NCBI GenBank assembly: GCA_036009105.1
Contig: DASYMJ010000195.1
Coordinates: 1 to 33,650 of the forward strand
Source of the DNA: JAFAVZ01 sp036009105
GTDB lineage: Bacteria > Acidobacteriota > Thermoanaerobaculia > Gp7-AA8
DNA length: 33,650 bases
Direction: 5' to 3'
Positions 7,539-15,103 of this stretch are shown one piece after another. The position numbers were made by a program, and so were the translations under genes. How positions within the stretch are numbered: the first letter of the stretch is position 1; the number at the start of each line of letters is the position of its first letter. The notes beneath the pieces are model-generated. The model was not told the origin of the DNA and did not search any database. It worked only from the letters and a program-made list of their open reading frames with translations.

Positions 7539-8564
7539 ATGGTGAAACAGGCTCTCATTGTCACGATCTCCGACTATTCCAGTCTGGGCTCCGGAAACGA
7601 TCTCGCGGGTCCTCCGAACGATGCCGAGGTCTGGCACGACGTGCTCGAGAAATCGGGTTTCGAGGTGCACCGGCTGGCCGACTCCACCGCCACCAAGGAG
7701 CGCTTCATCGACACCGCGCAGCGCCTGTCGGCGGTTCCGGACAGCAACAACGTGATCGTCTTTTCCGGTCATGGAACGCGGCTCCGCATTCCGGGACATC
7801 CGGTAGCGGACGGGCTCGTGATGTTCAAGCCGGCCGATAAAGACATCACGAACTATACGAGCTACGTCATCTTCGATTTCGAGTTCCCGCGCTTCATCAG
7901 CCGGATCGCCGAACGCGCGAAGGTGACGCTCATCCTGGACTGTTGTTTCGCCGCAGCGACGGTGCGTTTGCCGATCACCGCCATCATGGCGCAACAGGCG
8001 CTTGCCGTGAGTGCAAATGCCCGGATCACGACGCCCCGCTTCATCAGCCTGCCCGATTCGCGCGCCGAGGATGCGCCGCCGGAGAACAGTCTTTTCGCAT
8101 TGAACTTTCGGGTACCGGTGCTCGCGCCGCCGGCCCAGGCCGCCGCTATCCAGAGCGCGGCAGCGCCCGACGCTCCGAAGTCCGAGCTTCTGATCGACGG
8201 CTACCGCTACGTCCTCTCCGACAAGCCGGCCGTCCCGGACAAACCGCCCGTGCCGCCGACCGGGCTGATCGATCTGGGGATGCCGCTGGGCCAGCAGATG
8301 CTCGCTTTCACTCCCGGCTCCGAGCCGATGGTCATCGCGGCCGCCGGCCTGAATCAATCAGCATTCGAGGACAACACCGTCGACGGCGGCAAGTCCTACG
8401 GGGTCTTCTCGTTCTTCGCCGCACAAGCGCTCGGCCGGAATTCGAAGCTGGCCGCCACGCTGCTGTGCGACCTCGTCAACAGCGACATCAACGCACTGCT
8501 GGGCGGCCAGGCATCGCTCTGTCCCACCAGGAGCGGCCGCGAAGAGAAGAGCTTCCTCCTCTGA
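7539..8564 (+). CDS. Caspase-like peptidase C14 (first gene of the protease operon)
   Basis: This 341-aa protein has a caspase/metacaspase p20 fold at its N-terminus: ALIVTISDYSSLGSGNDLAG with a PPNDAE segment, then VFSGHGTR carrying the catalytic His78, then LILDCCFAA carrying the nucleophile (Cys136 by alignment with DSCHSG; Cys135 is adjacent). A long Ala/Pro-rich linker (about 180-255) separates this from a p10-like region containing VIAAAGLNQSAFED and GKSYGVFSFFAAQAL. There is no signal peptide or membrane segment, so it is probably cytoplasmic. Bacterial caspase homologues cut after basic or acidic residues and often serve defence or cell-death systems. The CHAT protease gene follows after 20 bp on the same strand. 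Confidence 0.88.
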   Translation: MVKQALIVTISDYSSLGSGNDLAGPPNDAEVWHDVLEKSGFEVHRLADSTATKERFIDTAQRLSAVPDSNNVIVFSGHGTRLRIPGHPVADGLVMFKPADKDITNYTSYVIFDFEFPRFISRIAERAKVTLILDCCFAAATVRLPITAIMAQQALAVSANARITTPRFISLPDSRAEDAPPENSLFALNFRVPVLAPPAQAAAIQSAAAPDAPKSELLIDGYRYVLSDKPAVPDKPPVPPTGLIDLGMPLGQQMLAFTPGSEPMVIAAAGLNQSAFEDNTVDGGKSYGVFSFFAAQALGRNSKLAATLLCDLVNSDINALLGGQASLCPTRSGREEKSFLL

Positions 8565-8584
8565 GCACTGCGAATGGCGCTACG

Positions 8585-11500
8585 ATGAGCACTCACCAGA
8601 TCGAGCAGCAGATATCCGTCGGCGTGGCCCGTCGTCCCGGGGCGCACACCGGGGAGGCCGAGTTGACGCTGGGCAGGCACGGAAAGATCGCCGTGACGAG
8701 CGGCGCCGTCGTGGCGCTGCTCGCTATGGCGTTCGTCATGCCCGCCGGCCAGCAGGTGCTCCGCCGCGCGCATCGCGCAATGCTCCTTCATGAGTTGCGC
8801 GGCGCTGCGGCCGATGCGGGCGTGGTCATCCCGTACATCACCGAATGGCGCTCAATGCGAGCTGCGACCATGCGCGGTGAGCCGCGGCCGCCGGAGGCTC
8901 GCCGGTTATCGATGCGAGCGGCAGCGGACAACATGCTCGTCGCCGCTCAGGGCGACGACACGGCCGATGCGCATTATGCCGCCGGCGTCGCGCAACTGGT
9001 CACGGGTGATCGTGAGCAGGCGATCGCCTCGTTCCAGTCCGCGGTCGCCCGCGATCCGGGCGATGCGCGGGCAACCGCGGCACTGGCCGAAACGCTGCGG
9101 CGCGATGCGGTGGCGACAGGCAGGCCGGCGGAACTGTGCGCCGCGCTGGCCGCCGCGCACCGGGCGCTGGCGCAGAACGACCAGCTGCCGGCCGCACGCC
9201 ATGCCTGGGCCGCGGTGCTCGATGACCTAGGCATCGAGGCGCAGGCGCGCGCGGCCTGGGCCGAGTTGCTGAGCGCCGACCCGGCGGCCGAATGGCGGCC
9301 GGACATCGAAAAGAGATTGGCCGCGCCGCCCTCCAGATCCGAGGTGCAGGTCTGGATGGAGGTCGCGTACAAGCCTGAGGACGTGGCGAAGCTCAGCGAG
9401 GAGGGGCTGCGCGCCGTCGTCCTCGGCCATCCGGAGATGGCCCGCGGGTGGGTGGAGTCGCAATACCTCACCGACTGGGCGACAGCCTACCGGTCCGGCG
9501 ACCGGCAGGCCGCTGCGCAGGCGCTCACTGCCGCGCGGCGAGTGGCCACGGAGGTGCGTGCCATCGCCGGGGAGACGCTCGCCGCGGAGGCGGTCGCCGT
9601 CATCGACGATGCCACGCGGCGCGGCGACTCCGAACGTCTGGCGCTCCTCGCCCAAGGCCAGATCGCCTACCAGAACGGGCGCAAGCTGCTGTCCGATGAC
9701 AAGACGACGGAAGGCATTCAGAAGCTGACCTCCGCGGCCGCGGACCTGAGGAGCGCAGGCAGTCCGCTCGCGGCCGTGGCCACGCATTACGCCATTACCG
9801 GCTCGAGCGCGGTCGATCAGGCGGCCACTGCATCGAAGGCCTATCGTGACCTGCTCGACAGCGAAGCAGGGCGGGACGGGCACATGGCACTCCGCGCACA
9901 GTCGCTGCGCGAGCTGGGCCTGACCGTGGCGTTGCTCGGCCGCTGGAACGAAGCGATGAGCACGCTGCAGGCATCCGCCACGCTGTTCGAGCGCCTCGGC
10001 GAGACGAACAACCTCGGGATCTCCTGTCTCGACATTTCCGGGACCCTGGATCAGCTCGGGCAGCCGGAAGCGGCGTGGCGGGAGCGCATCAAGGCGTTCA
10101 GGCTCTTCAGCGAGACCGGACAGACGAAATGGATCGAGACCACCCTTGCGGACGCCGCCCTTTTCTCCATCGCCTCACGCGATTGGAACGCCGCGCATGC
10201 GTTCGCCACGCTCGACGTCGATGCCGTGAAGGCGCTTGCACATCCACTGAAGACCTCACGGGCCTGGATGCGGAAGGCGATCATCGAAGTGAACAGCGGC
10301 GAGGACGCAACGCAGTCTCTTCTCCGTGCAAACGCCGCGGCAAAGAACATCGCCGAGGGGGCGGAGCGCACACGCGCGGAGATCGGCATCGTCGAGGCGC
10401 TGAGCATCCAGCAGCGCAAACCGGCCGACGCGGCCGGGATGCTGGGACGGAGCATCGCCTTTTATGCCGGCCGCGGGCTGAACGTCTTCCTCCCCGATGT
10501 GTATCTGCTTCGCTCCCGCGCTTTCGCCGCGGCGGGCGATGACGGCGCGGCCTGGAAGGACGTGACGAGCGGTATCGCCATGCTGGAAAACCAGCGGTTG
10601 CAGGTCGATGACGTCAGTTTGCGGAACGGTCTCTTCGATCGGGCCTGCGAGCTGTTCGACGACGCTGTCCGCCTCGCTCTGCGGCGCGGAGACACTGTCG
10701 CAGCGTTCACCTACGCGGATAAGGGCCGCTCCCGCGCGCTCCTCGACACCCTCGGCGACGGCACTCCGCGAGCGGCGGAAAATATCGCCGCCATTCAATC
10801 GAGCCTGGGTGATGGTGTCCTGGTCGAGTTTCATGCGTTGCCCGAAAAGCTCGTGACGTTCGTCGTTTCTCGCGAGGGGCTGCAGACCTTCGAGCACGAC
10901 GTCGCGTCGGCTGAGCTGGAGCGGCGGGTGTCGATGTTCGTCAGCGCCACGATCGCGCAGACGGCGGTGGAGGAACTGCAGCGCTCCGGTGGCGAGCTGT
11001 TCGATCTTCTGCTCGCAAAATCGACAGGGAACAGCAGTGCGCCGCTCGTCATCGTGGCTGATGGACCGTTGCGCAGCGTGCCGTTCGCGGCGCTGTACGA
11101 CCGCGTGCACGGGCAATACGTGATGGAGGCGCGGCCGCTGACCCTGACGCCGAGCGCCGCCGTATTCGTCGATCGCACGCGCGCTCTCTCGGAGCGGGGT
11201 GGGGCTGCACCTCGATCCGTCCTCGCGATCGGCGATCCGTCCTTCGATAACGAACGCTTTTCCACGCTGGCCCGCCTGCCGGGCAGCGGCCGGGAGGCGC
11301 GGGCCATCGCGCCGCTGTACGCGACGTCCACGGTCTGGCGTGCCGAGGAGGCGACGAAGAAGCGCTTCGCATCCGAGGCGACGCGCTTCGATGTCGTGCA
11401 CTTCGGCGGCCACGCCGTTTCGAATCATGTGAGACCTGCCGCGTCCTTCCTCCTTTTCGCCGCCGGCGCGAAAAGCGAGAAAGACGACGGAGCGTTGTAT

Positions 11501-11851
11501 TCGTCCGAGATCGTGCGGATGCGTTTCGCATCCACACGCATCGTCGTCCTCGCTGCCTGCGAATCGCTGCACGGCGATCCGGCGGGACGTGAGGGGCTGC
11601 CGACGATCGGCCGCTCGTTCCTCGAGGCGGGCGTTCCGACCGTCATCGGCACCTTGTGGCCGATCGACGACGATGTCTCGGCGAATCCTCTGGTTGTCCT
11701 GCATCGGAAGCTGGCCGGCGGCGTTCCTGCCGACGAGGCGGTTCGCGCCGTTCAGCTCGCGATGCTCCATTCCGGTGATCCCTCGCAACGGCACCCTTCG
11801 CAATGGGCCGCGTTCGCCGTGCTGGGCGCCGCCCGCACACGAGACCAATAA
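8585..11851 (+). CDS. Membrane-anchored TPR-CHAT protease
   Basis: This 1088-aa protein has a short charged N-terminus, one transmembrane segment (about residues 37-55), a long alpha-helical region with tetratricopeptide-like repeats (about 100-720; the clearest begins AHYAAGVAQLVTGDREQA) and a C-terminal CHAT domain (about 780-1085). The CHAT caspase-fold dyad is visible as His943 in VHFGGHAVSN and Cys992 in VLAACES, followed by the typical VIGTLWPIDD. CHAT proteases cut a partner protein after activation through their sensor region; separase and the CRISPR-associated Craspase are relatives. It follows the caspase gene by 20 bp and precedes the unknown gene by 12 bp, so one operon is likely. 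No Shine-Dalgarno site is evident before ATG 8585. Confidence 0.9.
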   Translation: MSTHQIEQQISVGVARRPGAHTGEAELTLGRHGKIAVTSGAVVALLAMAFVMPAGQQVLRRAHRAMLLHELRGAAADAGVVIPYITEWRSMRAATMRGEPRPPEARRLSMRAAADNMLVAAQGDDTADAHYAAGVAQLVTGDREQAIASFQSAVARDPGDARATAALAETLRRDAVATGRPAELCAALAAAHRALAQNDQLPAARHAWAAVLDDLGIEAQARAAWAELLSADPAAEWRPDIEKRLAAPPSRSEVQVWMEVAYKPEDVAKLSEEGLRAVVLGHPEMARGWVESQYLTDWATAYRSGDRQAAAQALTAARRVATEVRAIAGETLAAEAVAVIDDATRRGDSERLALLAQGQIAYQNGRKLLSDDKTTEGIQKLTSAAADLRSAGSPLAAVATHYAITGSSAVDQAATASKAYRDLLDSEAGRDGHMALRAQSLRELGLTVALLGRWNEAMSTLQASATLFERLGETNNLGISCLDISGTLDQLGQPEAAWRERIKAFRLFSETGQTKWIETTLADAALFSIASRDWNAAHAFATLDVDAVKALAHPLKTSRAWMRKAIIEVNSGEDATQSLLRANAAAKNIAEGAERTRAEIGIVEALSIQQRKPADAAGMLGRSIAFYAGRGLNVFLPDVYLLRSRAFAAAGDDGAAWKDVTSGIAMLENQRLQVDDVSLRNGLFDRACELFDDAVRLALRRGDTVAAFTYADKGRSRALLDTLGDGTPRAAENIAAIQSSLGDGVLVEFHALPEKLVTFVVSREGLQTFEHDVASAELERRVSMFVSATIAQTAVEELQRSGGELFDLLLAKSTGNSSAPLVIVADGPLRSVPFAALYDRVHGQYVMEARPLTLTPSAAVFVDRTRALSERGGAAPRSVLAIGDPSFDNERFSTLARLPGSGREARAIAPLYATSTVWRAEEATKKRFASEATRFDVVHFGGHAVSNHVRPAASFLLFAAGAKSEKDDGALYSSEIVRMRFASTRIVVLAACESLHGDPAGREGLPTIGRSFLEAGVPTVIGTLWPIDDDVSANPLVVLHRKLAGGVPADEAVRAVQLAMLHSGDPSQRHPSQWAAFAVLGAARTRDQ

Positions 11852-11863
11852 GGAGACAGAGTC

Positions 11864-12793
11864 ATGGCCACGCTGCGCGTCAGTTTCGTCGGAATCATGT
11901 GTCATTACGACATGGCCGACCCCGACCGTCCGAAGAAGAAGGAAACCGATCCGTTCCGGCGCACGATCGTCGTGAATGCCACGAATCTCGAACACCCTCA
12001 CCAGGCGTTTCTCGCCGTTCCGCACGACAAGGTGCTTTCCGACATCGGCTGGCCGAAGCCGGTCAAATGCACGATCGATGGATCGCCGTTCCAACGGTAC
12101 GACCTCGATGGCGTCCGTATGCGGGTGTTGTCGGGACCGGATGATCTCGAGGACAGCGCGCCCGATCCGAGCAGCTTCCTGGTCGATCCGACGTTCACCA
12201 CGTTCGTTCCTCCTCTCGGGCAGGTCATCCAGAATTTCAAGCCGATCGATCCGGACTACGTCGAGTACAACGAGAGCAATCCCGATCTCGTCGCCGCCCA
12301 CTTCGACATGCGGGCGGGCAGGCTGCATGTGGCGGAGTTCGATTCGTTTGCGTCGTTCTTCAATCCGTCCCTCAGCTTCCCGCCGGGAGGACGCATCCCG
12401 CTCGCCTCGCGCGTGCGCCTCGACATCGAGGTCGATCCCACCGGCGGAATCGTCATCGTCGGAGAGTTCTACAAAGCGCCGAACCGGCCGAAGCGCCGGC
12501 TCATCCTCGATCCCGGCGTCCGGCGGATCCTGATCGGGAACGTCGTTCCTGCAGACATCGCCATGCTCGATGAAGGCGCCTCCGAGCCCGCCGATCACGC
12601 CGCACACGGCGGCGCCGCCGTCGGCAGCCGCGCGGGGCACTTCGAGATCTATTCGCGTCTGTCCAAGAACTTCCGGAACAACGCCGCGACCCGGGTCGGC
12701 TCGACGCAGCTCCTGCCGCAAACGCCCGCGCCGGATGACCGGCCGGCCCGCGGCATGAGCGGCGGCTGTCCCGGCACGAACTATCCGCCCTGA
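11864..12793 (+). CDS. Unrecognised 309-aa protein of the caspase/CHAT operon
   Basis: I do not recognise this family. The ATG at 11864 follows the CHAT stop codon by 12 bp and has an AAGGAG site overlapping that stop. The protein begins MATLRVSFVGIMCHYDM, with a Cys at 13 and a short apolar stretch, but has no classical signal peptide or transmembrane helix. The body looks beta-rich, with many short hydrophobic strands between Pro/Gly/Asp turns. The C-terminal 60 residues are low-complexity and probably disordered (Pro, Ala, Gly, Arg), ending GMSGGCPGTNYPP. Its position after two proteases suggests a substrate or effector with a cleavable tail; this is inference. No gasdermin-like sequence motif could be identified. 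Confidence 0.75.
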   Translation: MATLRVSFVGIMCHYDMADPDRPKKKETDPFRRTIVVNATNLEHPHQAFLAVPHDKVLSDIGWPKPVKCTIDGSPFQRYDLDGVRMRVLSGPDDLEDSAPDPSSFLVDPTFTTFVPPLGQVIQNFKPIDPDYVEYNESNPDLVAAHFDMRAGRLHVAEFDSFASFFNPSLSFPPGGRIPLASRVRLDIEVDPTGGIVIVGEFYKAPNRPKRRLILDPGVRRILIGNVVPADIAMLDEGASEPADHAAHGGAAVGSRAGHFEIYSRLSKNFRNNAATRVGSTQLLPQTPAPDDRPARGMSGGCPGTNYPP

Positions 12794-13588
12794 TCAGCGT
12801 GGTGCAAACACCAGCACGTCCCGGCTCATCGTCACCTCCATCCCGTCCACCGCGGCCATCCGCTCCCGTTCGCGGGTGCGGAGGCCGCGGTAGGAGGAGG
12901 TCATCACGTCCTCGATCGACTGGTGATCGAGATGGGCGGTGTGGTGGACGCGTTCCTGGTGGACGAGCGTGAAGAGGGGAGCGAACAGATCGACGGTGCG
13001 CGACACGCGGGAGCGCTCTTCGCCGGAGCCGAGGACGGCGGCGCGCAGCTCGAGCAGGTCGTCCGGGGCGGGGAGGGCGAGGAGGAGGCGGCCCTCGGGG
13101 CGGAGCACGCGGCGGAACTCGGGCGGGTTCATGCGCGAGGTGATCGAGGTGACGGCGGCGAACGAGGCGTCGGCGTAGGGCAGGAAGCGGTCGGCGTTGG
13201 CCACGGTGAAGAACGCGTCACGGTAGCGGTGGGCGGCCGCGTCGATCGCGGGGACGGAGATGTCGACGCCGTGCGCCTCCACGGCAGGCGGCAACGTCGA
13301 GAGGTGGTGGCCCTCGCCGCAGCCGACGTCGAGCAGCGTGTCGGCCTCCGCGAAGAACGAAGAGAGGTCGAGCGGCGAGCCGTGCGCCGTGAGGAACCGC
13401 CGGCGCGCGGCGACGGCCGCCGGCGTGTCGCCGGGTTGGGAGGAGCGGCGGTCCTGCGGCTGCAGCAGGTTCAGATAGCCGCTGCGGGCGAGATCGAAAG
13501 AGTGGCCGTTCGCGCAGAGGTGAGAGCGCCCGGAGGCAGCGAGCGGCGAGGCGCAGGAGCGAACGGTACAGAGCAACGTGACGCGCAC
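12794..13588 (-). CDS. RlmA-like 23S rRNA (guanine-N1)-methyltransferase
   Basis: This 264-aa protein matches the architecture of RlmA/RrmA: an N-terminal zinc region (LCTVRSC, then HLCANGHSFDLARSGYLNLL, as in the E. coli enzyme) followed by QDRRSSQPGDT and a class I SAM-dependent methyltransferase domain with LLDVGCGEGHH (motif I) and VLRPEGRLLLALP. RlmA methylates G745 of 23S rRNA. The first Cys pair is spaced Cx4C rather than the usual Cx2C, so metal binding should be checked. GTG at 13588 gives the expected length (E. coli 269 aa). It is divergent from the potassium channel gene with 21 bp between starts, and its stop abuts the stop of the protease operon in TGATCA. Confidence 0.8.
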   Translation of the reverse strand: MRVTLLCTVRSCASPLAASGRSHLCANGHSFDLARSGYLNLLQPQDRRSSQPGDTPAAVAARRRFLTAHGSPLDLSSFFAEADTLLDVGCGEGHHLSTLPPAVEAHGVDISVPAIDAAAHRYRDAFFTVANADRFLPYADASFAAVTSITSRMNPPEFRRVLRPEGRLLLALPAPDDLLELRAAVLGSGEERSRVSRTVDLFAPLFTLVHQERVHHTAHLDHQSIEDVMTSSYRGLRTRERERMAAVDGMEVTMSRDVLVFAPR

Positions 13589-13593
13589 GGGGC

Positions 13594-13599
13594 TAACAT
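13594..13599 (+). promoter_or_regulatory. Putative -10 element (TAACAT) of the channel gene
   Basis: TAACAT ends 10 nt before the ATG at 13610 and no Shine-Dalgarno site follows. The whole divergent intergenic region is only 21 bp, so each promoter must extend into the opposite gene. Confidence 0.45.
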
Positions 13600-13609
13600 C
13601 TAACACGCC

Positions 13610-15100
13610 ATGCGCTCCCGCACACGTCTTCTCGCCCTCTTCGCGGCGCTCGTGGTGACGCTCATCGTCGCGGCGGTGCTCTACCAGGCCGGCATGGCGC
13701 GGCTGGAAGGGAAGCCGCGCAGCTTCTGGGACGGCTTGGAATGGGCCGCCGAAACGCTGAGCACGACCGGCTACGGCGCGGATGCGAAATGGGCCCATCC
13801 GCTGATGGTCGTCTTCGTCGTGCTCGTGCAGCTGGCCGGCGTTTTCCTCTTCTTCCTGGTCATCCCCATCTTCCTCGTCCCGTTCCTCGAAGAGCGCTTC
13901 GAGGAGAAGCTGCCCCGCCGCGCGGACGCGAAGCTGAACGGGCACGTGATCGTCTTCCGCTTCGGCCCCGCCGTCGAGACGCTCCTCCAGCGATTGCGCG
14001 CCGGCGGCGTGCCGTCCGTCGTCGCCGAGACGGACGAAGCGCAGGCGCGGCTCGTGGCGGATGGCGGTCAGGCGCTCGTCTTCACCCGAACCGAGGAGGA
14101 CGTGCTCGACGTGTGCCGCATCGAGACCGCGCGGGCCATCGTAGCGAACGGCCGCGATCAGGAAAACGCGGCGCTGATTTTGCGCGCCCGGGCGATGGGT
14201 TTCCGCGGCGAGATCTACGCCTTCGTGGAAGAGCCGGCCCATCGCAAGCCGATGGAGCTGGCCGGGGCGACCAAGGCGTACACGCCGCGGCACATCGTCG
14301 CGGCGGCGCTCGCGGCGCATGCCAGCGAAGTGATCAGCCCGCGCCTGCCCGGCCTCGATCAGGTGGCGGGCGTGGAGCGGCGCGAGGTGCGGGTGCCGAC
14401 CGGCAGCCCGCTGGCCGGCAAGCCGCTGCGCGCCGCGAAGCTGCCCGCCGCCGTGATCGGCATCTGGCAGCGCAGCCGCCTCAACGCGCAGCTGCGGCCG
14501 GAGACGACGCTCGACGCCGGCGCGGTCCTCGAGCTGGTGGGCGACGAAGCCTCGCTCGCGCAATCGGCGGCCATGATCGGCGCGCCGCTGTTGCGCCGGG
14601 GCGGCACCTTCATCGTGGCCGGCTTCGGCGAGGTGGGGCGCAAGGTGCACGAGCTGCTGACGGACGCCGGCGAATCGGTGCGGGTGATCGAGCGCCGCGC
14701 CGCGGAGAACGTCGACGTGGTCGGCGACGTGCTCGACTCCTCGGTGCTGGAGCGCGCCGGTACCCGCGACGCGCGCGCGCTCATCCTCGCCCTCGACAGC
14801 GACGACTCCACGCTCTTCGCCACCGTCATCGTCCGCGATCTGGCCGACGACGTGCCGGTGATCGCGCGCGTGAACCATGCCCGCAACCTGGAGAACATCC
14901 ACCGCGCCGGCGCCGACTACGCCCTCTCCATCAGCGACATCTCCGGCGAGATGCTCTCCGCCCGCCTCCTCGGCAAAGGCACCCGTCCCCGCGACGAGCG
15001 CCGCCGCGCCCTGCGCGTGGCCCGCGCGCAGTACGACGGCTTCTCGCCCGTGCTCGCGCCGGATGGGGAGGATGGCTTGTGGGTTTGCGTCTCCGCCTGA
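13610..15100 (+). CDS. Two-TM potassium channel with RCK/TrkA-N and TrkA-C domains
   Basis: This 496-aa protein has TM1 (about 6-27), a pore helix and selectivity filter STTGYGAD (TTGYG at 52-56, comparable to TVGYG), TM2 (about 62-90) and a long cytoplasmic part. The latter contains a TrkA-N/RCK unit (about 108-230), a TrkA-C-like region (about 255-310, EVRVPTGSPLAGKPL) and a second TrkA-N unit (about 322-440) with the nucleotide-binding loop FIVAGFGEVGRKV. The first Rossmann loop is degenerate (VFRFGPAVETL), so probably only the second unit binds NAD or ATP. Such channels conduct K+ under nucleotide control. The gene is divergent from rlmA, and its stop lies 3 bp from that of the convergent chemoreceptor gene. 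Confidence 0.88.
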   Translation: MRSRTRLLALFAALVVTLIVAAVLYQAGMARLEGKPRSFWDGLEWAAETLSTTGYGADAKWAHPLMVVFVVLVQLAGVFLFFLVIPIFLVPFLEERFEEKLPRRADAKLNGHVIVFRFGPAVETLLQRLRAGGVPSVVAETDEAQARLVADGGQALVFTRTEEDVLDVCRIETARAIVANGRDQENAALILRARAMGFRGEIYAFVEEPAHRKPMELAGATKAYTPRHIVAAALAAHASEVISPRLPGLDQVAGVERREVRVPTGSPLAGKPLRAAKLPAAVIGIWQRSRLNAQLRPETTLDAGAVLELVGDEASLAQSAAMIGAPLLRRGGTFIVAGFGEVGRKVHELLTDAGESVRVIERRAAENVDVVGDVLDSSVLERAGTRDARALILALDSDDSTLFATVIVRDLADDVPVIARVNHARNLENIHRAGADYALSISDISGEMLSARLLGKGTRPRDERRRALRVARAQYDGFSPVLAPDGEDGLWVCVSA

Positions 15101-15103
15101 GCC

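Noticed and set aside
10256..12721. Open frame of 821 codons on the minus strand opposite the CHAT and third operon genes
   Set aside because: No recognisable domain and Arg-rich composition; the plus strand carries TPR and CHAT motifs with catalytic residues.
11864..12793. Calling the third operon protein a bacterial gasdermin
   Set aside because: Only gene context and general shape fit; no sequence motif supports it, so it is kept as a hypothesis to test by structure.
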